From contig HF994923.1 in assembly GCA_000434295.1 (NCBI GenBank), positions 1-46,652 of the forward strand: a stretch of DNA of 46,652 nt, in the 5' to 3' direction. How positions within the stretch are numbered: position 1 is the first letter of the stretch; each line of letters starts with the position of its first letter. The notes under the pieces were generated by a model. That model was not told where the DNA came from and did not search any database. It saw only the letters and a program-made list of their open reading frames with translations. Source of the DNA: Acetobacter sp. CAG:977. Lineage in GTDB: Bacteria; Pseudomonadota; Alphaproteobacteria; CAAGCB01; CAG-977. A program made the translations under genes and the position numbers. Of this stretch, positions 1 through 8,049 are shown piece after piece.

Positions 1-22
1 CGTTTCCAAAATTGTCGAATAA
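1..22 (+). CDS. tuf: Elongation factor Tu, C-terminal fragment (cut by window start)
   Basis: Positions 2–22 read V-S-K-I-V-E followed by TAA, which matches the usual C-terminus of bacterial EF-Tu; base 1 is the last base of the preceding codon. The rest of the gene lies upstream of the window. The identification rests on six residues plus context: in many proteobacteria tuf lies directly upstream of rpsJ. The stop codon sits next to the rpsJ ribosome binding site (AGGGA at 24–28), so the two genes are probably co-transcribed. EF-Tu delivers aminoacyl-tRNA to the ribosome as a GTP complex. Confidence 0.75.
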
Positions 23-37
23 TAGGGAATATTGATC

Positions 38-346
38 ATGGAAGGTCAAAATATTAGAATTCGTCTGAAAGCATTCGACCACAGATTGCTGGATCAGTCG
101 ACACGCGAGATTGTAAACACGGCAAAACGCACTGGGGCACAAATTTGTGGACCAATTCCCTTGCCAACTCGTATAGAAAAGTTTACAGTCAACCGTTCGC
201 CGCACGTTGATAAGAAGTCGCGCGAACAATTTGAGATTCGTACTCACAAGAGAGTACTGGACATAATCGATCCGACGCCGCAGACGGTAGATGCTTTGAT
301 GAAGCTCGACTTGGCTGCCGGTGTTGACGTCGAAATTAAGCTTTAA
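38..346 (+). CDS. rpsJ: 30S ribosomal protein S10 (NusE)
   Basis: A 102-residue S10, the normal length for the family, beginning M-E-G-Q-N-I-R-I-R-L-K-A-F-D-H. It is part of the 30S head and, as NusE, pairs with NusB in transcription antitermination. An in-frame TTG at 32 is possible, but the ATG at 38 lies 9 bases after AGGGA (24–28) and fits the family N-terminus, so 38 is taken. It follows tuf by 15 bases and leads into rplC 12 bases later, the normal opening of the S10 operon. Confidence 0.97.
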   Translation: MEGQNIRIRLKAFDHRLLDQSTREIVNTAKRTGAQICGPIPLPTRIEKFTVNRSPHVDKKSREQFEIRTHKRVLDIIDPTPQTVDALMKLDLAAGVDVEIKL

Positions 347-358
347 AGGAAAAGAGCC

Positions 359-1075
359 ATGCGTTCGGGTCTTATAGCTGAGAAAGTTGGCATGACTCGC
401 CTTTTCACCGATGACGGGAACCATGTTCCCGTTACGGTTCTGAAGGTCGAGGGATGTGAAGTCGTTTCTGTTCGTACGAAGGACAAAGACGGCTATACGG
501 CGTTGCAGTTAGGTTTTGGCAAAGCGAAAGCGAATCGCGTATCGAAAGCCGTTCGCGGACATTTTGCAAAGAACAATTCCGAACTGAAGCGCAAATTAGT
601 TGAATTTCGGGTTAGTGAGGACTGTGTCCTTAACCCCGGAGATGAGTTGTCTGCCGGACATTTTATAGCGGGACAGTTTGTAGACGTTGTCGGAACATCG
701 ATAGGCAAAGGTTTTGCCGGTGCGATGAAGCGCCACAACTTCCGCGGTCTTGAAGCTACGCACGGTGTATCAGTATCGCACCGCTCGTTGGGATCTACGG
801 GTAACCGTCAGGATCCGGGTCGCGTCTTCAAGGGCAAAAAGATGGCGGGTCATTTGGGTGCCGAAAGAGTTACCGTTCAGAATCTGAAAGTGGTAGCGAC
901 GGATCTTGATCGTGGATTGATCATGGTCAAGGGAGCTGTTCCGGGCTTTGAAGGTGCTTATGTTTTGATTAAGGATGCAGTAAAGAAAGCGCTTCCGAAA
1001 GAAGTTCCGATGCCTGCCGGATTAAAGGTCAAGGCGAAGGCTGAAGCGGCTGCTCCTGCTGAAGTGAAGGAATAG
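359..1075 (+). CDS. rplC: 50S ribosomal protein L3
   Basis: A 238-residue L3, which binds the 3' end of 23S rRNA early in 50S assembly and reaches toward the peptidyl transferase centre. The central loop GSTGNRQDPGRVFKGKKMAG (about residues 145–164) contains Gln151, equivalent to the glutamine that PrmB methylates in E. coli. The protein is about 30 residues longer than E. coli L3; the excess is a C-terminal tail rich in Lys, Ala and Glu (about residues 205–238), common in alphaproteobacteria. The start is supported by AAAGGA at 345–350. Six bases separate its stop codon (1073–1075) from the rplD start. Confidence 0.97.
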   Translation: MRSGLIAEKVGMTRLFTDDGNHVPVTVLKVEGCEVVSVRTKDKDGYTALQLGFGKAKANRVSKAVRGHFAKNNSELKRKLVEFRVSEDCVLNPGDELSAGHFIAGQFVDVVGTSIGKGFAGAMKRHNFRGLEATHGVSVSHRSLGSTGNRQDPGRVFKGKKMAGHLGAERVTVQNLKVVATDLDRGLIMVKGAVPGFEGAYVLIKDAVKKALPKEVPMPAGLKVKAKAEAAAPAEVKE

Positions 1076-1080
1076 CGGCG

Positions 1081-1701
1081 ATGAAATGTGATATCGTCAA
1101 TTTAGATAACCAGAACGTCGGCTCGATTGAGCTGTCAGACAGCGTTTTCGGCGTTGACGTTCGTTCGGATATTCTGAGCCGTGTCGTGAATTGGCAGTTG
1201 GCGAACCGTCGTGCGGGAACGCACAAGACGAAGACCATTGCCGAGGTCAGCGGTACGACGAAAAAGCCCTACAAACAAAAAGGGACGGGTCGTGCCCGTC
1301 AGGGTTCCTTGCGTGCAACACAGTTCCGCGGCGGCGGGATCAGCTTTGGTCCGGTTGTCCGTTCTCATGCGCAGGATCTTCCGAAGAAGATTCGCCGTTT
1401 GGGAATGCGCTGTGCTCTGTCGAGCAAGGCTCAGAACGGCAAGCTGGTCGTTGTTGATGCTTTGAAGTTGCCGGAAGTCAAGACGAAAGAATTGGTTTCC
1501 AAGATGGAAAAGATGGGCTTAAAGTCAGCTTTGTTTGTCGGCGGCGCCGAATTGGATACCAACTTCAAGTTAGCAGCACGCAACATTGTTGGTATTGATG
1601 TATTGCCGCAACAGGGAGCTAATGTTTATGACATCCTGCGCCGCGATACTTTGGTGTTGACCAAGGAAGCCGCAGAAAACTTGGAGGCTCGACTGAAATG
1701 A
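1081..1701 (+). CDS. rplD: 50S ribosomal protein L4
   Basis: A 206-residue L4. The basic extended loop (about residues 50–85, with KPYKQKGTGRARQGSLR and RGGG) is the segment that enters the 23S rRNA core and lines the polypeptide exit tunnel. In E. coli L4 also represses its own operon; no leader for that is visible here because the operon start is outside the window. It overlaps rplW by four bases (ATGA at 1698–1701), which implies translational coupling. Confidence 0.97.
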   Translation: MKCDIVNLDNQNVGSIELSDSVFGVDVRSDILSRVVNWQLANRRAGTHKTKTIAEVSGTTKKPYKQKGTGRARQGSLRATQFRGGGISFGPVVRSHAQDLPKKIRRLGMRCALSSKAQNGKLVVVDALKLPEVKTKELVSKMEKMGLKSALFVGGAELDTNFKLAARNIVGIDVLPQQGANVYDILRRDTLVLTKEAAENLEARLK

Positions 1702-2015
1702 GCAAACAGGAAAAAGAAGTAAAGGTTACGGAAAAGATGTATGACACGCTTTTGCGTCCGGTTATTACGGAAAAAGCGATGCGTTGTTCAGAAAACGGTC
1801 AGGTTGTTTTCCGTATTCCTTTGGAAGCGACGAAGCCGGAAGTCAAAGCTGCGGTTGAAGCTTTGTTCGGCGTAAAGGTTAAATCTGTCAACACTGTCCG
1901 CGTATCCGGAAAGACGAAACGTTTTCGCGGTACGACCGGCGTTCGCAGCGATTACAAGAAAGCGATCGTTACGCTGGAAAAAGGACAGAGCATTGATGTT
2001 ACGACGGGAATTTAA
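1698..2015 (+). CDS. rplW: 50S ribosomal protein L23
   Basis: A 105-residue L23, which surrounds the tunnel exit and is the docking site for trigger factor and SRP. The core starts at LLRPVITEKAM (about residue 17). The first residues, MSKQEKEVKVTEKMY, are a charged extension; an internal ATG at residue 14 is possible, but the ATGA overlap with rplD favours 1698. Three bases separate its stop from rplB. Confidence 0.95.
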   Translation: MSKQEKEVKVTEKMYDTLLRPVITEKAMRCSENGQVVFRIPLEATKPEVKAAVEALFGVKVKSVNTVRVSGKTKRFRGTTGVRSDYKKAIVTLEKGQSIDVTTGI

Positions 2016-2018
2016 GCA

Positions 2019-2858
2019 ATGGCGTTGAAAACATTTAAAGCGGCCACTCCCAGCCGTAGACACTTGGTTCTGGTTGAACGCAGTGATCTGTATAAGGGAG
2101 CGCCGGTAAAAGAATTGACGGAAGGCCTGTCGAAGACGGGCGGCCGTAACAATCACGGTCGTATTACGAGCCGCCGTATGGGCGGCGGTCACAAACGCCG
2201 TTACCGTTTTATCGACTTCAGACGCGACAAGTTTGATGTTGTAGCGACGGTAGAACGTTTGGAATACGATCCGAACCGCACGGCGTTTATTGCGTTGGTT
2301 AAATATGAAGACGGCGAACAGTCGTATATTCTGGCTCCGCAGCGTTTGCAGGTCGGCGATACCGTATTGTCGGGTGAAAAAGTCGACATTAAGCCGGGAA
2401 ATGCGATGCCGTTGAAGAACATGCCTGTCGGTACGGTTGTTCATAACGTAGAACTGAACCCCGGCCGCGGCGGTCAGGTAGCCCGTTCTGCGGGATGCTA
2501 TGCTCAGCTGATCGGTAAAGACGCCGGTTATGCCCAATTGCGTTTGAATTCGGGCGAATTGCGTTTGGTTCGCGGTGAATGCATGGCTTCTGTCGGAGCG
2601 GTATCCAATCCTGACAAGCAAAACGAAAACGGGGCTAAAGCAGGTCGCAGCCGTTGGCAGGGCGTTCGTCCTTCCGTACGCGGTGTTGCGATGAACCCTG
2701 TTGACCATCCGTTGGGCGGTGGTGAAGGTCGCAGCTCTGGCGGACGTCATCCGGTTACCCCGTGGGGTAAATGCACGAAGGGCAAGAAGACTCGTACGAA
2801 TAAGAAGACGAACGTCTTTATTATGCGCAGTCGTCATGCTGCTAAGAAAAAAGCTTAA
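2019..2858 (+). CDS. rplB: 50S ribosomal protein L2
   Basis: A 279-residue L2, among the most conserved ribosomal proteins, needed for subunit association and peptidyl transferase activity. The signature M-N-P-V-D-H-P-L-G-G-G-E-G is at about residues 225–237 and contains His230, equivalent to the functionally important His229 of E. coli. The C-terminus is strongly basic (RSRHAAKKKA). Length is typical. It follows rplW by 3 bases; a strong Shine–Dalgarno for the next gene (AGGGGAGG, 2861–2868) begins just after its stop. Confidence 0.98.
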   Translation: MALKTFKAATPSRRHLVLVERSDLYKGAPVKELTEGLSKTGGRNNHGRITSRRMGGGHKRRYRFIDFRRDKFDVVATVERLEYDPNRTAFIALVKYEDGEQSYILAPQRLQVGDTVLSGEKVDIKPGNAMPLKNMPVGTVVHNVELNPGRGGQVARSAGCYAQLIGKDAGYAQLRLNSGELRLVRGECMASVGAVSNPDKQNENGAKAGRSRWQGVRPSVRGVAMNPVDHPLGGGEGRSSGGRHPVTPWGKCTKGKKTRTNKKTNVFIMRSRHAAKKKA

Positions 2859-2878
2859 TTAGGGGAGGTTAGAAAGAA

Positions 2879-3157
2879 ATGTCTCGTTCCGTTTGGAAAG
2901 GACCGTTTGTAGATGGTTACCTTCTCAAGAAAGCTGAGAAGGTTCGTGAATCGGGTCGTAACGAAGTGATCAAGACATGGTCGCGTCGTTCGACGATTTT
3001 ACCTCAATTTGTTGGTTTGACTTTTGGCGTATATAACGGTAAAAAGTTCATTCCGGTATTGGTGACGGAAAACATGATCGGTCATAAGATGGGCGAATTT
3101 GCTCCGACCCGGACGTTTTTCGGTCACGCTGGCGATAACAAGGCCAAGAAGGGCTAA
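2879..3157 (+). CDS. rpsS: 30S ribosomal protein S19
   Basis: A 92-residue S19, standard length, starting M-S-R-S-V-W-K-G-P-F-V-D. It forms a complex with S13 in the 30S head near the A-site tRNA. The motif NGKKFIPVLVTENMIGHKMG is typical. Preceded by one of the strongest ribosome binding sites in the cluster (AGGGGAGG at 2861–2868). Five bases separate its stop from the rplV start. Confidence 0.97.
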   Translation: MSRSVWKGPFVDGYLLKKAEKVRESGRNEVIKTWSRRSTILPQFVGLTFGVYNGKKFIPVLVTENMIGHKMGEFAPTRTFFGHAGDNKAKKG

Positions 3158-3162
3158 GGACA

Positions 3163-3528
3163 ATGGTAGCGAAAAAGACAAATAAGACAGCAATGGCTTG
3201 CGGCCGTTCGATTCGTACCAGCACGCGCAAGTTAAACCTTGTAGCCGGCTCGATTCGCGGATTGAAGGTGGAGAAGGCTCTGGTACAGCTGAGCTTTTCG
3301 CCGCGCCGTATTGCGGGAGAAGTAAAGAAGGTATTGCAGTCAGCAATTGCGAATGCCGAAAACAATCATAATTTAGACGTTGACAAACTGGTCGTAGCTG
3401 AAGCATATGTCGGTAAAGGATTGGTTATGAAACGTTGGACGGCACGTGCTCGCGGTCGTGCGGGTCGTATCGAAAAGATGTTTTCGAATCTGACGGTTGT
3501 TGTACGCGAAGACGAGGAGAAACGTTAA
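3163..3528 (+). CDS. rplV: 50S ribosomal protein L22
   Basis: A 121-residue L22. The long beta-hairpin expected to line the exit tunnel near L4 is seen as VGKGLVMKRWTARARGRAGR (about residues 85–104). The N-terminal part (CGRSIRTSTRKLNLVAGSIRG) fits the family, slightly extended relative to E. coli (110 aa). The Shine–Dalgarno AAGGA (3156–3160) overlaps the rpsS stop and is close to the ATG. Its stop is one base before rpsC. Confidence 0.96.
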   Translation: MVAKKTNKTAMACGRSIRTSTRKLNLVAGSIRGLKVEKALVQLSFSPRRIAGEVKKVLQSAIANAENNHNLDVDKLVVAEAYVGKGLVMKRWTARARGRAGRIEKMFSNLTVVVREDEEKR

Positions 3529-3529
3529 G

Positions 3530-4198
3530 ATGGGTCAGAAAGTAAACCCGATTGGATTGCGTTTGGGGATCAACCGCACATGGGATTCCCGCTGGTATGC
3601 GGACGGTGATTATGCGAAGCAGCTTCACGAAGATTTTCGCATTCGCGATTTTCTGAAGAAGCGTTTGTCGCAAGCCGGTATCAGCCGCGTCATCGTAGAA
3701 CGTCCGGCGAAGAAGGCTCGCATAACGATTCATTCGGCTCGTCCGGGTGTTGTTATCGGCAAGAAAGGTCAGGATATTGAAGTTTTAAAGAACGAACTTC
3801 AGAAAATGACGGGCGGCGAAGTTCATTTGAACATCGTCGAAGTACGCAAGCCGGAATTGGATGCCCAGCTGGTTGCCGACAGCATTGCGCAACAGTTGGA
3901 ACGCCGTGTATCATTCCGCCGTGCCATGAAGCGTTCGGTACAATCCGCAATGCGTCAGGGAGCCGAAGGCATCCGCATTAACTGCGGCGGTCGTTTGGGC
4001 GGAGCGGAAATTGCCCGTGTCGAATGGTACAGAGAAGGACGAGTTCCTTTACATACGCTTCGTGCTGATGTAGACTACGGGACTTCGACGGCTCATACGA
4101 CCTACGGGGCTTGCGGTGTAAAGGTATGGATCTTCAAGGGAGAAATCCTGGCACATGATCCGATGGCGCAAGACAAACGTATGTCTGAACAGCGTTAA
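3530..4198 (+). CDS. rpsC: 30S ribosomal protein S3
   Basis: A 222-residue S3, located at the mRNA entry channel and part of the ribosomal helicase activity with S4 and S5. It starts M-G-Q-K-V-N-P-I-G-L-R. The open frame extends 11 codons further upstream inside rplV, but the family N-terminus and the GAGGAG sequence (3514–3519) fix the start at 3530. A KH-type RNA-binding domain is visible (IHSARPGVVIGKKGQDIE, about residues 65–82). The next gene, rplP, starts 17 bases downstream. Confidence 0.97.
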   Translation: MGQKVNPIGLRLGINRTWDSRWYADGDYAKQLHEDFRIRDFLKKRLSQAGISRVIVERPAKKARITIHSARPGVVIGKKGQDIEVLKNELQKMTGGEVHLNIVEVRKPELDAQLVADSIAQQLERRVSFRRAMKRSVQSAMRQGAEGIRINCGGRLGGAEIARVEWYREGRVPLHTLRADVDYGTSTAHTTYGACGVKVWIFKGEILAHDPMAQDKRMSEQR

Positions 4199-4215
4199 GA
4201 GAAGAGGGCAGAGAA

Positions 4216-4638
4216 ATGCTGAGTCCTAAAAGAACAAAATTCCGCAAGCAGTTCAAAGGCCGTATTCACGGCGTTGCGAAAGGCGGAACCACGTTGGCTT
4301 TCGGGTCGTTTGGCCTGAAAGCCATGGAGCCGGAACGTGTAACGGCTCGTCAAATTGAAGCGGCACGTCGTGCGATTGTGCGCGCCATGAAGCGTCAGGG
4401 ACGTTTTTGGTTGCGTATGTTCCCGGATGTTCCCGTTTCCAAGAAACCCCCTGAAGTTCGTCAGGGTAAAGGTAAAGGTAATCCCGAATTTTGGGTTTGC
4501 CGCATTAAACCGGGTCGTGTTATGTTTGAAGTCGACGGCGTACCCGAAAAGGTCGCGCGCGAAGCTTTTGAATTAGCTTCAGCCAAGCTTCCGATCAAGA
4601 CACGCTTTATTTCCCGCAGTGTTGTTGAGGAGGCTTAG
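4216..4638 (+). CDS. rplP: 50S ribosomal protein L16
   Basis: A 140-residue L16, which sits next to the A-site tRNA elbow and helps organise the 50S central protuberance. Starts M-L-S-P-K-R-T-K-F-R-K-Q. The family segment RQGKGKGNPEFWVCRIKPGR (about residues 81–100) is intact. The end of the gene encodes VVEEA and contains GAGGAGG (4627–4633), which serves as ribosome binding site for rpmC two bases after the stop. Confidence 0.97.
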   Translation: MLSPKRTKFRKQFKGRIHGVAKGGTTLAFGSFGLKAMEPERVTARQIEAARRAIVRAMKRQGRFWLRMFPDVPVSKKPPEVRQGKGKGNPEFWVCRIKPGRVMFEVDGVPEKVAREAFELASAKLPIKTRFISRSVVEEA

Positions 4639-4640
4639 AA

Positions 4641-4838
4641 ATGGCAGATATTAAAGATTTGCGTGCGAAGTCCGACGACGAACTGAACGAACAGATTTTG
4701 GCTCTGAAGAAAGAAAGCCTGAACATGCGCTTTCAACAGACCAACGGTCAGCTGACGAATACGGATCGTATGCGTCAGGTTCGTCGTGAAGTTGCTCAGA
4801 TTAAGACGATCTTGTCTGAACGCAAAAAAGGTGTCTAA
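4641..4838 (+). CDS. rpmC: 50S ribosomal protein L29
   Basis: A 65-residue L29, normal length, two long helices (DIKDLRAKSDDELNEQILAL, then RQVRREVAQIKTILSERKKG). It lies next to L23 at the tunnel exit and contributes to the chaperone docking surface. Translation is probably coupled to rplP through the Shine–Dalgarno inside the end of that gene. Eleven bases separate it from rpsQ. Confidence 0.96.
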   Translation: MADIKDLRAKSDDELNEQILALKKESLNMRFQQTNGQLTNTDRMRQVRREVAQIKTILSERKKGV

Positions 4839-4849
4839 GGAGTAAAAAG

Positions 4850-5089
4850 ATGCCCAAACGTATATTACAGGGTGTAGTTGTCAGCGACAAGATGGACAAG
4901 ACGGTCGTCGTGAAAGTTGAACGCCGTGTCATGCATCCGATCTATAAGAAATTCATCCGCCGCAGCAAGAAGTATGCCGCGCACGATGAAACGAACCAGT
5001 ATAAGATCGGCGATGTAGTCCGTATTCGTGAATGCCGTCCCCTTTCCAAGACGAAATCTTGGGAAGTTCTGGCGGACAAAGCTGATTAA
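4850..5089 (+). CDS. rpsQ: 30S ribosomal protein S17
   Basis: A 79-residue S17, a single OB-fold protein that binds 16S rRNA early in assembly of the 30S body. Starts M-P-K-R-I-L-Q-G-V-V-V-S-D-K-M-D-K-T, and carries IGDVVRIRECRPLSKTKSW near the C-terminus, both typical. Ribosome binding site AAGGAG overlaps the rpmC stop. It is the last gene of the S10 block as arranged in E. coli; rplN follows 27 bases later with no terminator between. Confidence 0.97.
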   Translation: MPKRILQGVVVSDKMDKTVVVKVERRVMHPIYKKFIRRSKKYAAHDETNQYKIGDVVRIRECRPLSKTKSWEVLADKAD

Positions 5090-5116
5090 TAGTTGGGAAA
5101 AGAAGGAAAAAATCCC

Positions 5117-5485
5117 ATGATTCAAATGCAAAGCAACCTGGATGTCGCCGATAACTCCGGTGCACGCAAAGTAGAGTGCATCAAGGTATTAGGTGGATCC
5201 AAACGTAAGACGGCGGCAGTCGGCGACGTTATTGTTGTTTCTATTAAAGAAGCGATACCTCGCGGCCGCGTAAAGAAAGGTGACGTTGCTCGTGCCGTCA
5301 TCGTCCGTACCAAGAAAGAAATTCGTCGAGCCGACGGTAGCGCAATTCGCTTTGATTCGAATGCGGCTGTTCTGATTAACAAAGACGGCGAACCTATCGG
5401 TACACGTATTTTTGGTCCGGTGACCAGAGAACTGCGTGCGAAAAAATACATGAAGATCATTTCGCTCGCTCCGGAGGTAATTTAA
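5117..5485 (+). CDS. rplN: 50S ribosomal protein L14
   Basis: A 122-residue L14, exactly the usual length. It forms an inter-subunit bridge and is the docking site of the silencing factor RsfS. The open frame reaches back to an ATG at 5093, but the family N-terminus is M-I-Q-M-Q-S-N-L, and AGAAGGA (5101–5107) lies 9 bases before the ATG at 5117, so 5117 is chosen. The motifs VADNSGARKVECIKVLGG and GTRIFGPVTRELR are intact. It opens the spc block. Confidence 0.97.
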   Translation: MIQMQSNLDVADNSGARKVECIKVLGGSKRKTAAVGDVIVVSIKEAIPRGRVKKGDVARAVIVRTKKEIRRADGSAIRFDSNAAVLINKDGEPIGTRIFGPVTRELRAKKYMKIISLAPEVI

Positions 5486-5487
5486 AA

Positions 5488-5817
5488 ATGGCCAATAAGA
5501 TCAAAAAAGGCGATCAGGTTATCATTATGACGGGTCGCGACAAAGGTAAAACGGGTGAAGTCATTCGTTCAATGCCGAAAGAAGGAAAAGTCGTCGTTCA
5601 GGGACTGAATATGGTTAAGTGCCATACGCGTCCTTCGCAGGCGAATGCCGGCGGGATTATTTCCAAAGAAGCTCCGATTGACGTATCCAACGTAGCGATT
5701 GTCGACCCCTCGACGGGCAAGCCGACGCGCGTCGGATTTAAGACGGTTGACGGCAAAAAAGTTCGCTATGCGAAAGCATCCGGCGAAATCATTGCCGACA
5801 AGCAGGAAAAGAAGTAG
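5488..5817 (+). CDS. rplX: 50S ribosomal protein L24
   Basis: A 109-residue L24, an assembly initiator of the 50S subunit located near the tunnel exit. A KOW motif is visible in residues 3–33 (IKKGDQVIIMTGRDKGKTGE). The sequence HTRPSQANAGGIISKEAPI is characteristic. It starts 2 bases after rplN and is preceded by GGAGG at 5472–5476 inside that gene. Confidence 0.97.
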   Translation: MANKIKKGDQVIIMTGRDKGKTGEVIRSMPKEGKVVVQGLNMVKCHTRPSQANAGGIISKEAPIDVSNVAIVDPSTGKPTRVGFKTVDGKKVRYAKASGEIIADKQEKK

Positions 5818-5827
5818 GAGCTGAACG

Positions 5828-6370
5828 ATGGCAAGACTTTATGAACATTATAAGAAAGTGGTACGTCCGGCTCTTGAAAAAGAATTCGGATACAAGAATC
5901 CGATGGAAGTACCCCGCTTGGAGAAGATTGTTATCAATATGGGGGTCGGTCGCGATGCCGTTGTCGACCGTAAGGCCGTTGACGCAGCGGTAAAGGATTT
6001 GACGGCGATTGCCGGTCAAAAGCCCGTTATTACCTATGCGAAGAAATCCATAGCTTCTTTCAAGTTGCGTGAAGGCATGCCGATCGGTTGCAAAGTTACG
6101 CTGCGCCGTGAACGCATGTATGAATTTTTGGATCGTTTGGTCACGATGGCATTGCCGCGTGTCCGCGACTTCCGCGGTATATCGAACAAGAGCTTTGACG
6201 GTCGCGGCAACTATGCCATGGGCCTGAAAGAACAGATTGTTTTCTTGGAAATCGATTATGATTCTGTTGATAAAATTCGCGGAATGGATATAGTATTCTG
6301 CACATCGGCGAAGACCGACAAAGAAGCGAAAGCTTTGTTAGCCGGTTTTGATATGCCGTTTGCGAAATAA
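5828..6370 (+). CDS. rplE: 50S ribosomal protein L5
   Basis: A 180-residue L5, which binds 5S rRNA in the central protuberance and contacts the P-site tRNA. The family blocks NPMEVPRLEKIVINMGVG, AKKSIASFKLREGMPIGCKV and DFRGISNKSFDGRGNYAMG are all present. Length is standard. A ribosome binding site (AGGAGC at 5817–5822) overlaps the rplX stop. Confidence 0.97.
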   Translation: MARLYEHYKKVVRPALEKEFGYKNPMEVPRLEKIVINMGVGRDAVVDRKAVDAAVKDLTAIAGQKPVITYAKKSIASFKLREGMPIGCKVTLRRERMYEFLDRLVTMALPRVRDFRGISNKSFDGRGNYAMGLKEQIVFLEIDYDSVDKIRGMDIVFCTSAKTDKEAKALLAGFDMPFAK

Positions 6371-6392
6371 ACTGGACGGTTGGAGATAAGTT

Positions 6393-6698
6393 ATGGCAAA
6401 AACAAGTGCTGTTGAACGCAATAAGAAACGTGAACGTCTGTCGAAGCAATATGCTGCGCGGCGTGCGGCTCTTAAAGCAATTATTAGCGACCGTACGGTT
6501 TCTGAGGAAGAACGTTTTGATGCGGTGTTAAAGTTGGCGGCGATGCCGCGTAACGGATCCCGCACGCGCGTTCATTCCCGTTGTGAATTGACAGGGCGTC
6601 CTCGCGGTAACTACCGCAAGTTCAAACTGTCGCGTGTTGTATTGCGGGATTTGGCCTCTGCAGGTCAGATACCCGGCATGGTCAAGTCTAGTTGGTAA
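6393..6698 (+). CDS. rpsN: 30S ribosomal protein S14, zinc-independent type
   Basis: A 101-residue S14 of the long type. The zinc-finger cysteines of the short type are absent: the only cysteine is in SRCELTGRPRGNYRKF. S14 assembles into the 30S head near S3 and S10. The ribosome binding site is GGAGAT at 6381–6386. Its stop codon begins the AAGGAG that serves rpsH. Confidence 0.96.
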   Translation: MAKTSAVERNKKRERLSKQYAARRAALKAIISDRTVSEEERFDAVLKLAAMPRNGSRTRVHSRCELTGRPRGNYRKFKLSRVVLRDLASAGQIPGMVKSSW

Positions 6699-6712
6699 GG
6701 AGAGATACTGCC

Positions 6713-7111
6713 ATGTCATTTTCCGATCCGTTGGGAGATATGCTGACCCGTATTCGTAATGGTCAGCAGGCTCGTAAGAGCGACATTACCGTTCCGGCTT
6801 CCAAACTCCGTGAGAACGTTTTGGAAGTTTTAAAGCGTGAAGGTTTTATCCGCGGTTATGAACGCGTTAACCTGCGCAAAGGAGTGGATTCTTTAAAGGT
6901 TGAACTGAAATATTACGAAGGTCGTCCGGTCATCAGCGAAATTACTCGCGTATCGACGCCGGGTCGCCGCGTTTATTCCGGCGTTAAGGACTTGCAGAAG
7001 TTCTACAATGGTCTGGGAATTTCGGTTTTGTCGACGCCGCAGGGCGTTATGTCGGATCATGAGGCTCGTCAGGCGAATGTCGGCGGCGAAGTCCTCTGCA
7101 AAGTATTCTAA
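6713..7111 (+). CDS. rpsH: 30S ribosomal protein S8
   Basis: A 132-residue S8, a central 16S rRNA binder and, in E. coli, the translational repressor of the spc operon (acting at the rplE start). The reading frame is open from 6692, but M-S-F-S-D-P-L-G-D-M-L-T-R is the family N-terminus, and AAGGAG (6697–6702) sits 10 bases before the ATG at 6713. The C-terminal block GISVLSTPQGVMSDHEAR is typical. rplF follows 13 bases later. Confidence 0.96.
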   Translation: MSFSDPLGDMLTRIRNGQQARKSDITVPASKLRENVLEVLKREGFIRGYERVNLRKGVDSLKVELKYYEGRPVISEITRVSTPGRRVYSGVKDLQKFYNGLGISVLSTPQGVMSDHEARQANVGGEVLCKVF

Positions 7112-7124
7112 GAGGGGATAAGCG

Positions 7125-7661
7125 ATGTCACGAGTCGGAAAATATCCCGTTATTGTTCCCTCGAGCGTTACGGTAACCGTTGACGGTCATGTCGTAAAAG
7201 CCAAAGGGAAAATGGGTGAATTAACGTATGCGGCAGGTGAAGCCGTCGATATCAAGTTGGAAGACAACAAGGTATGGGTTTCTCCGCGCAAATTGGAAAC
7301 CGGAATTAATCGTTCCGCTTGGGGAACGGCGCGCGCTCAGATTAACAATCTGGTCAAGGGCGTCAGCGAAGGTTTCACGAAGAAATTGGAAATCAACGGT
7401 GTCGGTTACAAAGCCGCCGTTCAGGGAAAAATTTTGAAATTGAGCCTTGGCTTCAGCCATGACATTGATTTCCCGATTCCCGAAGGTTTGAAGGTTGCTT
7501 GTGCAACGCCGACCTCTGTTGAAATTCACGGCAGTTCAAAGCAGGAAGTCGGGCAGTTTGCATCCGAAGTCCGCGCTTTGCGTCCGCCCGAACCCTACAA
7601 AGGCAAGGGGATCAAGTACGAGGGTGAATTCATCCTGCGTAAAGAAGGTAAGAAGAAATAA
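7125..7661 (+). CDS. rplF: 50S ribosomal protein L6
   Basis: A 178-residue L6, two related alpha/beta domains, located at the factor-binding base of the L7/L12 stalk. Starts M-S-R-V-G-K-Y-P-V and carries the conserved C-terminal run RPPEPYKGKGIKYEGE (about residues 153–168). Length is standard. AGAGGGGATAAG upstream provides the ribosome binding site. Confidence 0.97.
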   Translation: MSRVGKYPVIVPSSVTVTVDGHVVKAKGKMGELTYAAGEAVDIKLEDNKVWVSPRKLETGINRSAWGTARAQINNLVKGVSEGFTKKLEINGVGYKAAVQGKILKLSLGFSHDIDFPIPEGLKVACATPTSVEIHGSSKQEVGQFASEVRALRPPEPYKGKGIKYEGEFILRKEGKKK

Positions 7662-7674
7662 GGGTTGACGAGAA

Positions 7675-8037
7675 ATGAATAAGGCAAGAGAAACGTTTGA
7701 ACGCCGTCGGGATCGTACCCGTTCTTCTTTGCGGCGTAAGGCTGAAGGTCGTGCCCGTTTGTCGGTGCACCGCACTTCTCAGCATATTTATGTACAAGTG
7801 ATTGACGATTCTCAGGGCAAGACGCTGGCTTCCGCCTCCACGATGGAGAAAGAAATGCGTTCTTCTCTGAAGTCCGGAGCAACGGTTGCGGCGGCGACTG
7901 CCGTCGGCAAGTTGGTTGCCGAACGTGCTTTGGCGGCCGGCATCAAAGAAGTTGTGTTTGACCGCGGCGGCTATGTCTATCACGGTCGCGTTAAGGCTTT
8001 GGCCGAAGCGGCACGCGAAGCCGGTTTGTCATTCTAA
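7675..8037 (+). CDS. rplR: 50S ribosomal protein L18
   Basis: A 120-residue L18, which together with L5 anchors 5S rRNA in the central protuberance. The C-terminal block VVFDRGGYVYHGRVKALAEA is diagnostic, and RLSVHRTSQHIYVQVIDDSQ follows a basic N-terminal arm. It begins 13 bases after rplF, with rpsE 12 bases downstream. Confidence 0.97.
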   Translation: MNKARETFERRRDRTRSSLRRKAEGRARLSVHRTSQHIYVQVIDDSQGKTLASASTMEKEMRSSLKSGATVAAATAVGKLVAERALAAGIKEVVFDRGGYVYHGRVKALAEAAREAGLSF

Positions 8038-8049
8038 AGGATAAGAAAT

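Noticed and set aside
1788..2837. 349-codon open frame on the minus strand
   Set aside because: It lies opposite rplW and rplB, has low-complexity composition unlike real proteins, and the plus-strand genes are certain. It is a codon-usage shadow.
5093..5116. Eight-codon N-terminal extension of L14
   Set aside because: The ribosome binding site lies inside the extension and the family start is M-I-Q at 5117.
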